DNA of 64,000 nucleotides from Cordilura impudica (GCA_963682025.1 OY821520.1:92401992-92465991), one strand, 5' to 3'; positions 1 to 12,440 are shown, numbered from the stretch's first letter. The notes: generated by a model not told the origin, from the sequence alone. Program-made: numbers and translations.

Positions 1-147
1 AAGTTTCAAAAATGGAAAATGGATGCGACGTTTAAAATTGTGCCGCAAGGTTGCTTTAAGCAACTGCTTATGGTATATTTTTGACCTATTTTGATCAACA
101 GGTAATTATTGCACATTCGTAGATCGAATTTATCATAAGACTTTTCA

Positions 148-645
148 TGGAGCTGTGTTTCGCGAGCGCGTTGCGTCGCGTCCGCGCGCCGCTTCCGCGC
201 GTTTGGCAGCTACACCCGTGCTGCCGCGCAGTTGTCGTCAACTTATTTTAATCGCCGAAATATATTTTTCAGATCATTCCGATATTTTAGCTAAGTTGTG
301 TTCCGCGAGCGCATTGCGTCGCGTCATTTTTTTTTAAATTTGGGGAATTTGTTCATCGTGAAGTTATTCCCCAATTTAGTGGAGAATAAGTTAATTTTTT
401 GGGAATTTATTCATTTGAGTGTATGATGTCTAAAAGTTAAGAATTTTAGGTATTCTAGAGCTTTGTGTTATACAACATTTCTGGTTTTTCCTTCTGGTGC
501 ATATACGTAAATATTATACTCTGGAGCAGGCGACATAAAATTGTGTATGAGAAAAACAGTCTTTAAGGAGTTTCAGATTCCATGAATTCGGGCATTTCCG
601 CTTCTCTTAACAAATCTTGCTGAGCTGCGTTCGGCGAGCGCGTTG
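148..645. repeat. GC-rich motif repeated three times
   Basis: A GC-rich motif of about 30 bp, built on GCGAGCGCGTTGCGTCGCG, appears at about 152-180, again in slightly changed form at 293-327, and a third, more decayed time at 620-647. It stands out strongly from the AT-rich surroundings. The first copy is followed by further CpG-rich sequence to about 235. An open frame runs through it but is short and shows no recognisable domain, so I do not call a gene. It may be the terminal part of a Helitron-like element, since other Helitron 3' ends in this window also carry a GCGAAGCGCG-type hairpin. Confidence 0.4.
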
Positions 646-713
646 AAATGATGCTATTGAAAAGAATGCAGATTTTGAAGGCGTATATTGCAGGACAGAT
701 ATTGAGATCAGTA

Positions 714-1442
714 TGCAAATTTTCACTTAAATAAATATTTAACAAAATTCATTAAATCAAAATATGTAAAAATTTAAGACCGAATTTGGGGAGTAAGTTA
801 ATTTTTTTTTATTTCGTTTTAAAAAGAAATGAGGAATTTGTTCATTTCTTTTGGGAACCTTTTTTATATTTGGAGAATTTGTTCATCGTGAAGTTATATA
901 CAAATTTGTATGCGAACAAATGTGCCAAAAACAGAAATGAGTTTTATAAAAAAGTGGGCTTAAAGGTAGGCGTGGCCAGAAAAATATACAATCCGACCTG
1001 CGCTGGACTACATAGATCGCGTTGACCAAATTTCAGAGAAAGCCGTTGAAAAATATAAGTTTGTATAGCAGTCAGACAAAGAAACAAATAAAGGAAAAAA
1101 AAAATAAATTTTATATACATAGAAGTAGGCGCAAAATTAGGCGTGGCCGGTAAGATGCATATGGCGACTTTGCCTGGACTACAGAGAATATGCACACCAA
1201 ATTTCAGAGAAATCGGTTGACAAATAAAAATTTGTATAACGAACAAATATACTAAAAAACAGAAAATTAATTGTATACAAAAAGTGGGCGTAAAAGTAGG
1301 CGTTGCTGGTAAGAATCATATGGCGACCTTTCCCTGGGGTACAGAGATCGTTCAGAGAAATCCGTTGAAAAATAAAAATTTGTATAGCGGTCAAACAAAC
1401 AAACAAACAAACAAACAGAAAATGAATTTTATATATTATAGA
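714..1442 (-). mobile_element. Helitron-like element A, truncated, with internal tandem units
   Basis: Read on the minus strand, the element starts after a host A with TCTATAATATATAAAATTC at 1442, followed by a GTTTGTTTGTTTG run and AACGGATTTCTCTGAAATTTGG-type sequence, a 5' end of the kind found in animal Helitrons. It contains about three imperfect tandem units of 160-170 bp whose plus-strand form holds GTGGGCGTAAAAGTAGGCGT (about 954, 1126 and 1286). The 714-900 part matches element B at 14705-14890. The 3' CTAG end is not visible, so the copy looks truncated or decayed. No Rep/helicase coding sequence is present: it is non-autonomous. Confidence 0.6.
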
Positions 1443-2064
1443 TTTTTTCACCAATACAATCATAAGTCACACCGATTTGTCTTACGGCTCACAGCGTAAC
1501 ATGCAAACTCACATGTTGCGTGTTTTTGTGATTGTATTGTGAAATAGAAATTTTAGCCCCCTGCGCGTATAGATGTTTACACATCAAAAAATTGTATACA
1601 ATATTGTTTAGAAATTATTATTGTTGATCTATATCATTTATATTATTGTGCTAGTAGTTAAATCAGGTTCAGGATCGAATGTTTTTGCTTTAAAGAACGC
1701 GAAAAACTTTGACACACTAGTTTCAAAAATTGATCTATATTCAGCATGACAGATCTTACAGCTGTTTCGGATTGCGTCAACAACAGTAACCAAAGGCAAT
1801 AGATGGTTGTGTGGTAAAAAGTTAAACTCATATACCTCTTCTGTAAAACCAATGCAATGAGAATCTAAGTGAGGAGTTATACCATTTAACCGTTCCCAAT
1901 ATAACAAATCAAAATATGAAACATCTATGTTTGTATATGAGTACACATTTCATACTACGATTACAATATACGTGTTTCTTTTTTTCTTAAAAACAACTAT
2001 TTGTTTCTGCTAAACTCACATTGCGTTAACGGCGTACCCTCCTTATTTTATTTAAAAAATTCGG
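1443..2064. other. Non-coding interval with a short imperfect palindrome
   Basis: About 1445-1472 and 1519-1546 form an imperfect inverted repeat around CCAATACAATCA. A 102-codon minus-strand frame (1638-1946) has no domain that I recognise and its composition is like the surrounding non-coding DNA, so it is not called as a gene. Confidence 0.3.
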
Positions 2065-2265
2065 GATCGGGAATCAGCTGATTAGTGGATATAATAGACA
2101 AACATACACCAATTTTAATGATATAGTTATACTCATAATTTGGATGTTACGATGATTTCAGTCGGTCTGATATGAGCTATTTGGATGGGAGCTAGGGCTG
2201 TACACGCAGCGATTTTCGCCAATTTCAAAAGCATTCGAGCTATGATCGATTAAAGCCTATGATCA
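2065..2265 (-). mobile_element. Diverged fragment of dispersed element F3
   Basis: The sequence from GATCGGGAATCAGCTG through the GGGAGCTAGGGCT region to ATGATCGATTAAA aligns by eye with the minus-strand central part of the F3 (TATACCC) element, for example 40740-40950. It is much more diverged than the other copies, so it is probably an old insertion. Confidence 0.45.
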
Positions 2266-3485
2266 GCTACTAAAAACAAGCCAAAATTAACACTTTTTTT
2301 TTTTAAATTTCTGAAAGCTATCATAAGTTTTGGAGTGACATAAAATATTTTTTTTTCAACTTCACGCCAAGTTAATATGTTAGTAGCCATTGGAAAAGAT
2401 TACACTGTGATAACGATAAATTACATTCATATATATAATTTTTATTTACATTAAAATTATCTTGTGTATAACCTACGACATTTCTACTTTACCAAAATTC
2501 CAATTTAAATTTTAAATTCAATCAAGTTAGCATTTGTTCGATAATTGACATTTTGCTTTTTGTGAGAAAATTTTAGTAGTAAAATTTTTTAGTTGGAGTG
2601 ATTTTATAAGAAGCAGAAGAAAGCGGGAGGATTTTTATTTGCAGCTTTGAAAAAAAATTTTTTTTTTTAATTCGATAAAAAAAATTCTTGATAAGGCTTT
2701 TTTAAAATTATTTATGTGTAAACATCCATACGTACAGTGGAGTAAAAATCAATTTCCAATACAATCACAAAAACAGCGTAAGAAGTAAGCCAAAAACGGT
2801 GTGAAGTATGAGGGTATTGGTGTAAAGGTTATGATATAAAATTATATCAGCTAATTCAACAACCTCTGCTATAAGAATATTAAAAATTTCACAATATAAA
2901 CGTATAACATCTAATTCAACAACCCCACAAATAAATAAAAGAATTTTCAGCTAATTCAACAACCCCAACTATAGCAACCAGTTGGTATAATAGATAATAA
3001 TAAATAATTTTTTTATTAGCTGAGCTCCTGCAATTGTTTGCTATAAGTGATACATGGATGAAGCTTTCTATTTGATTTTAATTGAATAGATGTTTACACA
3101 TCTTCCCTATGTTCGGACTCATATTATTTTGTTTTTTTTTCTTTTAATGAAGGAGTAGTTTTTTATATAGGAAAATATTTCTTTGGGGATGTTTGTTCAA
3201 AATTTTGCTAATATAAAAATTGTGAATTGATTGCTAAAACTTTTAAAAGGAGGAAGATATGCTAATGTATTCCCATCGTTTAAAAATTTTAAATTTTTTG
3301 CATTATAAGCAACAGCAGAGAGGGATTTTTGATTGGTAAAAAAAAGCAGAACCACGATCGGTGTTATAGGTGGCCCCTGACCAATTCGAGGTAGAAGTAG
3401 GCAGTTAGGATCGTTACAAAACCTTCAATTAATTGTCAAAATATTTAGTTAACAAAAGCAAAAAGAATTTGTTTATTTATTGAAA
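2266..3485. other. AT-rich intergenic stretch with a small tandem repeat
   Basis: No gene is seen. The phrase CTAATTCAACAACC occurs three times at about 2849, 2910 and 2950, giving a short irregular tandem repeat. The remainder is AT-rich with poly-T runs. Confidence 0.4.
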
Positions 3486-3857
3486 CTAGCAGACTCCAGC
3501 GCTCGAAATTCGAGTGGACATTCTAGGAAATTTTGTTTTTAATTTTAGAAATTATTGACCCTAAAGTTATGCTATATCCAAACTAATTTTTCAATTCAAC
3601 ACATTTATTATTGTGAATGAAGAAAACAAATTCTTTTTTTGCAAACACATTAACAAATTTAATCACATTGTATAGTTTCATGTATGTGCCAGTAGCAACT
3701 TTAAATGAGCATAACTCCAACAATATTTAAAAATTTAAAAATTTGTAAGTCTAGTGGACAGGTATAAAGAAATATCTTTCAAATAAGGTACGTTTGGTCA
3801 AAATCTGTTGAACAAATCATCGGTCACAAGAAATCGTCTTACCTATTTATATTATAA
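3486..3857 (-). mobile_element. F1 Helitron-like element, full-length copy
   Basis: On the plus strand this copy opens with A|CTAG followed by the palindrome CTCGAAATTCGAG and closes near TTATATTATAAAT. Read on the minus strand it therefore runs from a T-rich 5' end through a subterminal palindrome to CTAG followed by T, the terminal arrangement of Helitrons. About 370 bp, no coding capacity. It is homologous to the copies at 41641, 45241, 61952 and 27558. Confidence 0.65.
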
Positions 3858-5289
3858 ATGCCGAATTTTTGGAAATTATTTTCGTAAAACGAATTGATTT
3901 TTGATTAGTTAAGACAGATAGTAAGGTTTGAATAGAATTGTATCATTTTTATTTATTTTAAATTATTTTTATCTATAAAACAAAGTTGTTTCTGGTGTCT
4001 CATTAACAAGCTACTGTCGGTGTAAATATTGGGTCGGTTTCATGCTCTGTTCTTTACTTTTTAAACTTGCACTTTAATATATTCACATAAAATTAGGCAA
4101 CTGTATATTTAAAGTCAGTTTTCAAATTAGTTTAAAACACCAAAGAACATAATAATATTTTTAAACAATTAATACATCTACTAAATTCCCTGATTGTAGT
4201 TTTTCAACATAATAACTTTCGTTGTTCTTAATTTGAATATTGAATTTGATTTGACAATCAATATAATTTTAAGAACTAGGTTAGCATAATAATCTACTTT
4301 GAAGTGGAGTAGATGGCATATGCTAAAGCCGACTAACTCAAGACCCAATTGTGGAATTGATTAACTGTTTCAGTAAACGAACCTGTTTAAAATGTTTCGA
4401 ATAGAAGTATAACCCTTTTCAACAAGCTAGCAATCGAACATTATGCTGGGTGGTTTAAAGTATCTAACTAAGCATAATATGAGCTTCGCTACCATTCACT
4501 GCTAAAGCACAGAGTACACAAAACAAGACCAATGCCATAGTCCGTAGATATAAATTTTTCACTATTTTTTACAATACTGATACCATTTTTTTATTGTTGT
4601 TGTTGGTGTTGTTTGTTTTGTGGTAATATGTAATTGCAGTACAAAAAATAAAACAACAACAATATAAATGGCTGTACAGTTAAAAACCAATATAATCAAG
4701 CCACACATACAACCATAACACTATACATTACACACAAATAATACTCGTATTTCAGTGAAATTCAGTCAATGAAATTTTTTTTCTTAATGATAACTTGATT
4801 TCTTTCTAAATTGATATAAAATAGCTTAATACTCATGACATCCTTCTTAAATTTGTTTAACAAAGAAAAAAAATTATTTAATTTGCTCCATTTGGTCAAT
4901 TTTTAATATTTTGGAAATATCCTAGTTCAGGACCTACCAAAAAAACGCAGCCCGCCGAATTTCGATATGACATCTGGTTTTCAAGAAAAATGACACCCAG
5001 TTTGCCTTCTTATTTTTACGTACCCCGCCCCCTCCCGTCATCGCTCTGGGAGGGGGGGATAAAAAAAACATAGAATCATAAACAAGTACGGAAAAATTTA
5101 AAAAATTACGTTTACTTTCACCTAAAAAAAAAAACCCCAAAGTTGATAAATTGAAAATCGACTGAGCTACAGCACTTTAAAAAAACGTAATTTTTTTGGG
5201 CTTGAATCGCAGGACATACCATATATTTATATTGCCTCAGCAAAATTGGAGTATCGTAATTTTATTACTTGTTTCAATTAAAACAATTA
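3858..5289. other. AT-rich intergenic sequence
   Basis: No gene or clear repeat is seen. A C/G-rich patch at about 5025-5060 (CCCCGCCCCCTCCCG) interrupts the AT-rich background but carries no coding signal. Confidence 0.4.
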
Positions 5290-5294
5290 AGTTT

Positions 5295-7193
5295 TTAACT
5301 GATTTTTTTTTTTTTTATTAATAATATAAAAAAGATAAAATAAATTAAAAAGCTACTCCATAGTGGAGCTTCTAGCAACACAGAGTTTATTTCACGCCAA
5401 CTCTGTCTATTTTGTGCCAATAGCTTAACTTGTGGCCACGTCGCCTTCATCCTATTACACTCCACATCAATGGACCTACGCCAGGTCAACTTTGAGCGGT
5501 CCCTTTTGCGGGTGCCTTGTGGGTTCCATCCAAAGCTTTTACGGGCTATGTCCGTTACGTCCTTACGAAGTGTGTGACCCAACCACGACCATTTTCTTCC
5601 GCATACTTCAGTTGATATTTGCTCGGTATTACACAAGGAAAGAAGTGCTGCATTTGATATCCTTTGGGGCCAAAATATGCGCAATATACGACGTAAGCAT
5701 TTATTGACAAAGGTTTGAAGTCTTCTTACGATGTCGTCAGTCACCTTCCAAGTTTCACAGCTATATAGCAATACAGATTTCACGATTGCGTTAAAAACAC
5801 GAATCTTGTGCTTGCTTGATATACGTGAATTCCGCCAGACTTTTCCTAAGGAAGCAAAAGCATGTCTCGCCTTGTTTATTCGATTCGGTACATCGTCGTC
5901 TGCTCCGCCATCCATAGCTATTATGCTGCCAGGGTAACAGAATTTTTGTACTTCTGCAATTTGTTCACCGTTGAGAGTAACTGGGTTAGTGTTGTTCGTT
6001 TTTAACCTCATCAGTTTTGTTTTTATCACGTTGATTTCTAAGCCCACTCTATGCGCATTTTCCTTAAGTCTGTTTAACTTGTGTTGTATGCCAGACAGTG
6101 TGTGCGACACAATACATATGTCATCTGCATAATCCAGATCATGTAGCCTTTGGTTAAGATGCCATTGGATTCCATCGGGCGCTTCTTTATTGGTCTGCTT
6201 CATTACATAATCCAGCACTATAAGATAAATAATGTCCGAGAGAACACATCCCTGTCTTACACCCTTATTGATATTAAAGCTGGAACTATCGTGACCTATA
6301 AAACGGACTCTGCATGAAGCACCACGACACAGTTCTTTTATTAAGAAAATTATCGTTTCCGGTATTCCAATATAACGCAGACAATACCAAATAGCATTTC
6401 TGTTGATAGTCCCGAATGCTCTTTTAAAGTCGATGAAAAGTAAAAAAAAGTGGTGAGTTTAATTCAACCGATTGTTCGACGATTATTCTTAGTGAATTTG
6501 TCTGATCAACACAGCTTCTGCTGGGTCTAAACCCGGCTTGTTCACGTCACAGAGATGCTTCCACACCTGAAGAGATACGTTCCAAGATAATGAAAGATAA
6601 TATTTTCTGAATGGTGTTGAGCAAAGTAATGCCTCTCCAGTTACTGCATTCGCTAAGGTCGCCTTTTTTTGGGTATGGTTACAATGACTCCATCATTCCA
6701 TTCGGACGGTATTTCACTTGATGACCAGGCATTCTGTATTAGCGGCAAAATTGAGTGTGCTATAATGTTTGTTGCCTTAAAGAGTTTGGATGGAATGTTG
6801 TCCAGGCCAGCAGATTTGTTATTCTTTAGTTTGCCAATAGCCAGCTTTACCTCTTCGGATGTAGTTGGAGTAGTTGGTATTGATCTATATGCTAAGTTGT
6901 CCATCGATCGTAGTTAGTGGTTGACCGTTGCTGTTTTTGATATTAGGTGTAGTGAGAACCTTTTCCGCACTAATCTTCTTAACAGCATCATATAGACCCC
7001 TCCACGGGTTGCAGCATATTCAGCTTCTTCAGTAATGATGTCAAAGAATTGACGGCGGTCTTTGCGAACCATTTTCTTCACACGTTTTTCATATATTCTG
7101 TTCTTAGCGCTTGTTGGGAGGTAGACGACTTAGCTGATTGAAATTGTTGTTTTGCGTTTTTGCGTTCCTCAATCGCGAACCATGTATCTTCGC
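5295..7193 (-). pseudogene. LINE reverse transcriptase, frameshifted
   Basis: The linker (6905-7190) holds pieces such as AEYAATRGG and AEKVLTTPNIKNSNGQPLTT in different frames. Then 6653-6904 gives KLAIGKLKNNKSAGLDNIPS, the start of the RT fingers. It breaks in a plus-strand T run near 6663-6670: in the shifted frame the protein reads KKGDLSECSNWRGITL and continues to QAGFRPSRSCVDQTNS. A second shift lies in the homopolymer near 6441-6450, after which FIDFKRAFGTINR, KGVRQGCVLS and the catalytic YADDICIV (about 6115-6140) are in one frame to the end. The C-terminal SWLGHTLRK and WRRSIDVE segments are typical of this RT group. No RNase H domain is visible. Confidence 0.8.
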
Positions 7194-8160
7194 TTACCCA
7201 CTTCGCAGGATGATGTTTGATGTAACCAAGGTTTGGCTAGCGCTGCACAGGTTAGACTCAAAAGCTTGCAAGGCGGAGGAATCTTTAAGGCGATGAGTGT
7301 TTATATTGTTAGGCAGTTTTGGTTGATGATAATTAGCGAAAGGGCGTAATTTCACAATACCGACTAATAGTTGGTGGTCACTAAATATGTCGGCCTCTCT
7401 TATTGTTTTCACGTCCAGTAACGACCCCAGAAAACATCTGCTCACTATAAAATGATCTATCTGATTGCGGGTGTTACCATCAGGAGATTGCCAGGAGTAT
7501 TTATGGATGTCTCGGTGAATAAATTTTGTGCCCCCAATAAACAGCTGGTGTGTGGAACACAGATCAGCCAGTCTTTCTCCATTGTCATTTCGTTTTGCTC
7601 CAAGACCTTGATTACCCATTATAGAACTTATATTAGAGTTATCAGAGCCCATCGTGGCATTAAAGTCTCCTATGACCATTTTAATATCGCTTTTCCTCGT
7701 CTGGGCGATTGTGGCATTAAGTTGATCGAAGCCGGCCACTATTATACGGTCTGACACGGAATTGAATTCCATCATGGCTTTCTTGGTGTTTTGTGTGAGA
7801 AGAAAGCAGACGCCGTTCGTATGACTGCCATTGTTACCACTGTAGAGAAGGAAAAGACCAGACGCTGCTAGATTCACCATGACCTTTCCATCGATCTTCA
7901 CTTAAACCTAGGATGTCTAAGCGATATCGATCCATTTCTTTGCACGCTTGTTCTAGTCTAGATGGTTGGGTGAGTGAACGTACGTTCCATGTTGCTATTC
8001 TAGTCCTTGTTCGAAAGACAATAGGTTGTGCCGTTAAATCCGTTTCATTTATTTCATGTGTTGTTTCGTTGATAAGTGATTTTTTACGTTTCGGCTTATC
8101 AGGCCAGCAAACAAGCTTCAAGGATGTTGGAGGACCACATTGTTGGGTTTTAATTGGCAT
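7194..8160 (-). pseudogene. LINE apurinic-type endonuclease domain, frameshifted
   Basis: Two overlapping minus-strand frames together give an exonuclease-endonuclease-phosphatase domain. The first (7834-8160) has RIATWNVRSL and LDILGLSEDRWKGHG. The second (7194-7901) continues with VIGDFNATMGSD, YSWQSPDGNTRNQIDHFIVS and FSDHQLLVGIVKLR. These correspond to the conserved Asn, Glu, Asp-Phe-Asn, Asp-His and Ser-Asp-His motifs that nick target DNA for target-primed reverse transcription. The frame changes near 7835-7900. In a functional element this would be one protein together with the reverse transcriptase downstream. Confidence 0.8.
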
Positions 8161-8430
8161 TGAATTATTAACGGCGCCAATTGTCTGCCATGACGGTTAG
8201 AGCCGCACTGGCATCCAGGCGGGTCCGTCCGAGACCCTCTTCTCTAAACCGCTGAACTGTCCGCCACTGCTTATTCAATTCGCAGTTGCCCTCCATACTA
8301 CATGGTATGGTCATCCGCTATCCGCAACCTGTGGAGGCACCCTGTAGCACTTCAGCTGTGCTTCCCCTATGGTTTTTTATATTTCATCTCTGATAGGATG
8401 TGCCCAGAGAGATAAAATATAAATCCCGGG

Positions 8431-9671
8431 AGGATTAGTATTTGCAAAATAATGTTGACAACTTATCTATTTTTTAATCAGTTGCATTTTTAGACAAATA
8501 CTTGAATTTAAACAATAATTTGTTTATATTAATATTTTAATTCTTTCATTTAACTAACAATAAACACATTTGTTTTATAGTTCTGTTTTGATTTTAATTA
8601 CACACCAAAATACAAAATAAGTCAAATTAAAAACTTCGTATTCAGTTTGGATCTTTAATATTTATTGTTAAACAAATATTTGTTATATATTTAAAACAGT
8701 GAAGGCCGTGCCAAACACACTGGTGCTCGGCTTCTATGTATACAGCCGAACGAAAACAAAAATACTCACCAAAAGTAAAAGTAAACAACAATTTCATTCA
8801 GTCTTATGAAAGCTTTTGAACGAAGCAGGTCTATGTCGCATTGCCTTTTGCAATTCATATTTATTTTTTTTAATAGGTACACAGAGAATATTTGTTTAAA
8901 AGAAACCAAAAATGTTGAGAAAATTTCGAAGACTTGATAAACTATAAATTAAACTTTTTCTATAAATAACATACGTCGCCTCCATTTGACAACATTATAG
9001 CTGTCTTTTATGCATTTTTTTTTTTTAATTTTAAAAAATATCCAGTTACTGGTAATTTTTTTAGTTTTTGGTAACATACCACTTAATAACCTTTGAAATT
9101 TCTTATCTTTTCAAGTTTTGCTATTTTGGTTTTTTTTTGTTTTTTAAAGAAATGAATTACTTATTATTACTTATTTGATTTAATAAACTTCAAACTTATG
9201 GATAAAAGAGACTAACTGTTCTTCACATTTTGTTTTACATTTTCAGAATGTAAGATTTAAAATTTTAAAACAACAAAATATATTTAAAATTTTACCATAT
9301 TCTTCGTTAACTCAACTATTTTCCCTTTTATGCATTCATATAAACATTCATACAAAATCTACACAAACCCATTTAATATCGGCATTGTGTTACGTCCATG
9401 GATTTCGATCAGTGTAGTACAACTAACACATCCTCATAAACACTATTACTAACTCAATTCTCTCGATGGCCACCACTGATTTAAAATATATTACTAATTT
9501 TGAGCATTTAATTTGTCTGTGTAGTTTGCTTCTAAACAGTGCCTTATCTTTGATTGGTTTCAAACAAATAATCAGCTTCTTGTGGTTACTGATCAGTTTT
9601 GGTGACTCAATCTCAAACAGTTTCGAAAATCAAATTTTTTAAGATCATGCGGTAATTAATCTTTTTTGCTT
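8431..9671. other. AT-rich intergenic sequence
   Basis: No gene, inverted repeat or recognisable repeat copy is seen; poly-T and poly-A runs dominate. Confidence 0.4.
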
Positions 9672-9948
9672 TACCCTCCGCTTAGTGAGTGTCCCATTGG
9701 CCTTGAAGTAGTGAAAAGGTCCGCAGGAACCTATAACAATTTGTATGGTATTTTACTCGATGGGGTCTACTTTGGGTCATTTATGGGTCTTCTTATATTT
9801 TATTTAGAAAAATGTATATAGTGTTTATACATAAAATAATTTTATAACAAAATTGGTTAAAAGTTGTTTTAATTTATAACAATAAGCAGATAATTGCATC
9901 AAAGATATATCACAATAGATTACTTTGATCCCACGAGCACTGAAGGGT
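9672..9948. mobile_element. Possible piggyBac-derived MITE (weak left end)
   Basis: The right end reads GAAGGG followed by TTAA at about 9946-9951, the terminus and target-site type of piggyBac elements. The left end CCCTCCGCTTAGTGAGTG after TTTA, near 9672, is a decayed counterpart. The CCCATTGG and GTCC phrases resemble the better preserved element at 42291-43088. The pairing of the two ends is tentative. Confidence 0.35.
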
Positions 9949-10253
9949 TAAATAAATAAAAATTAACCGAATCATTTTTCTTAAATTCTAAATAGTGGTT
10001 TCAACGAGTTTAATAAAAAAACTCATTTTCGATAATTTAAAAATATCTTAAAACCAAAAGCTGGCTTTGGCAAATAATGGGTTATCGTTTTCGGACTTAT
10101 CCCAAATTTTAGGAGCGGAAGTTCTACACGTTTGGTTATTATACTTTAAGCATCGCATCTACAAATTGAACAGCACTTACAAAATATTTAAATTTTTTGA
10201 ATAAATTATCTTTTATTAGCTTGGGTTCATATGTGACCCCAATTCCAAAAGGG
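9949..10253 (-). mobile_element. piggyBac-derived MITE, same family as 52561
   Basis: On the minus strand the copy begins TTAACCCTTTTGGAATTGGG and continues with CACATATGAACCCAAGCTAA and AAGTGCTGTTCAATTTGTAG. The element at 52561 reads, in plus orientation, TTAACCCATTTGGACCTG, CGCATATGACCACAAGCTAA and AAGTGCTGTTGAATTCTTAG. The similarity over about 150 bp shows they are copies of one family. The TTAA at about 10253-10256 fits piggyBac target-site duplication; the other end is unclear. Confidence 0.5.
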
Positions 10254-10256
10254 TTA

Positions 10257-11129
10257 ATGGAGTCATATTATTTTTTGCCGTAACCCTAGGCTTTGAAGAT
10301 AAAATATAACATTTAAAAGTAGAAAAGTTATGAATTTTTGATTCAAAGTATTAAGAAAGAGTACATTTACAGAAAATTTTACAAATATCCGATTTTTCCC
10401 GAAATCTGCAAAAATAAAATCCTTGTCAAAAAAATGCTGGCATACGGATTTATTTAAAAATTCCCACAATTGATCTGTATCATACATTTAACAAAACCCT
10501 AAAGTGCCAGGTCCATTTTTATAAATTTTGTTTAAGAAAATTTTTTAAAACTTGAAAAAGGAGTTTTCAAAATTTTATCAAAAAAATTTCCCCTTTTTCC
10601 AATACTTCATATCTGAGTACTTATAAGTATAGAGACAAAAAAAAAAAATATGGTTTTAATCAATTTCTCAAAGTTGAAAAAATGCTATCGAATATCATGA
10701 CCTAGTTTTTTTTTTTTTTGGCACAAAAGTGGTCTGGGGCATTTGCTATTTCTTGGCGGATTTTTATTCGATTTTGAATTTTTAAGCTTTTTGAAAAGAT
10801 AATTTAATACTGATCCCGATTCTTATAACAACTTGTCGGAAAAATTAAATTGTAGAACGATATTTTCGTAAAATCTCATATTTTCCCCATATAAACACAC
10901 TTGAAATTTTTAATCGGTTTCCGCTGCGACTTTTCTTTATCCGATTGTCCCCAAACTTCACATTTATTAGTTTTATATTGAAAGGCAACAAACTGCCGCC
11001 TATCCCCAAAATCGCAATTTCAAAATTCATATAACGTAGGACCACTCTAGTGTACAAGTATTGCAACGATGCAGCTTTGTTGAATGCTCGGCACAAACTG
11101 CTTTGTTGCAAGTAAAGCAATACACTCTG
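10257..11129. other. AT-rich intergenic sequence
   Basis: Several short frames occur on both strands but none has a recognisable domain. The stretch may be the remains of the C-terminal end or flank of the piggyBac element that follows. Confidence 0.3.
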
Positions 11130-11359
11130 GGTTTATGCTATGCGCCGTACTCCACACAATATAACTTACATGACGGCCGATTCGATCGAGTCGCAAAATA
11201 AGGTGCAGCTCCTGCTGGCGGTCTTTAGTTTTTCCACTTTTGTGTGTTTCAATATTATTTTATTTTGTCTTTACATTAATTTCGTCCACAACGCTTCGAA
11301 TCCTGGAATAGCTCGTTATACTTCCAATGATGACTTGTTCTTGAATTTTAGGCAGTGCT

Positions 11360-12300
11360 AATTATGTCGTGAGCAATTGCAAAAATGAACATCACAGGTG
11401 GCTAGCGGTCTGTTTATCATTTGCAAGAATATGTGCGCAGCATCTCATCCATTGTATCCACGCGGGATTTATTATCATTGTGATCCAGAATAACCATGGG
11501 TTTCTTTTGTTCACTTGTGTCTTCATCGTTTACTCTTCTTCAAAATATATGAGCACAGTGAGATATCGCTCAAAAACTGAGCTGCAAACTGGAGCCGCAT
11601 GACTTTTCAGCAACTCAAGTGGTACAAGTGTTTTATTTGAGTGTACTGTTCCAACAAATGCAGTTTTCTGCCTAAAAAATTTACGCGCCACATCCAACGT
11701 GGAGAAAAAATTGTCAGCATAAATTGTGAGGCCTGTATTCACATATCTTTCCACTAATTGATGCACAACATTCTGCCCTTGATTTACCTCTCCCTCTTGA
11801 CCAGGCAATTTCCCAGAGTAAGTCATTTCTTTGAGGGCATAAAATGATTTCAGATCGCACGTTTATTCCGTACTTGGCTGGCTGAGACGGAACGTATTGT
11901 GTAAACCGTGTGCGGCCTCTATATGGGAATCATGTGGGATGTAAGCTGCCCCCAAATTGACTTGCAACATTTGCCAAATATAGTCAATAGCTGCAGTTTC
12001 ACTGTTCACTGCGTATATGCGTAATCAAAGCAAATTAATTTTTTGATGAGCATAACTCGATCGTGGGGTAATGCGGCTTTGTATATTATGGAGCACAGTT
12101 CCTTATCCGATTTAGACAGCCCAGCAAACAAAACGATAGTCAACAATGCATCGAAAAAAATACAATTCAACAAAACTCATTATCGATTTCTTCTAATAAC
12201 AGAAAAATGTCCGTACGGACCTTTTCACTAAACCATTAAACCTCAATAAATGTAAACTATTGCTCGTGTCGCTTTAGGCGATTCAATACACTTTTTTCTC
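11360..12300 (-). pseudogene. piggyBac-type transposase, decayed
   Basis: Read on the minus strand in several frames, this region gives successive piggyBac (PGBD, DDE_Tnp_1_7) motifs: GRTRFTQYVPSQPAKYGINV near 11850-11910, then 11530-11826 with YADNFFSTLDVARKFFRQK and FVGTVHSNKTLVP, then near 11400-11500 PMVILDHNDNKSRVDTMDEM and LRTYSC. The order matches the family. The Asp in YADNFF and the Asp of ILDHND fall where catalytic carboxylates lie in piggyBac transposases. Stops and frameshifts separate the pieces and the N-terminal third is not recognisable. A 14-bp inverted repeat, TAGTGAAAAGGTCC at 9707-9722 and its complement at 12220-12235, may mark subterminal repeats. Confidence 0.75.
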
Positions 12301-12440
12301 GTAATACATGTACGGTACGGGTATTCAACTCATACAGCATTAATGACTTTTGATAATTTGAGTAGAGTTAAAAACTGATTAATTCTAACTACATTTTTTT
12401 TTTATTTTTGTCTCAGATTCAAAAATTTTTTAAAATTTAT

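Larger units (their letters stand above)
5290..8430 (-). mobile_element. RTE-type non-LTR retrotransposon (LINE), nearly full length
   Basis: About 3.1 kb, the expected size for an RTE-clade LINE with a single endonuclease plus reverse-transcriptase protein. It ends at a plus-strand poly-T run near 5305, the A-rich 3' tail of a minus-strand element. The 5' part (8165-8430) is a GC-richer untranslated leader. The whole element is clearly richer in G+C than its surroundings. The coding region is present in order (endonuclease, linker, reverse transcriptase, C-terminal region) but broken by frameshifts. Assignment to RTE rests on the domain order, the size and the KKGDLSECSNWRGITL-type motif; a neighbouring clade is possible. 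Confidence 0.8.

Noticed and set aside
1638..1946. 102-codon minus-strand frame
   Set aside because: No domain recognised and no supporting signals; length is within what AT-poor islands give by chance, though it could be a decayed exon.
11140..11602. Two plus-strand frames of 73 and 77 codons
   Set aside because: They are antisense to the decayed piggyBac transposase and show hydrophobic AT-driven composition without a domain.
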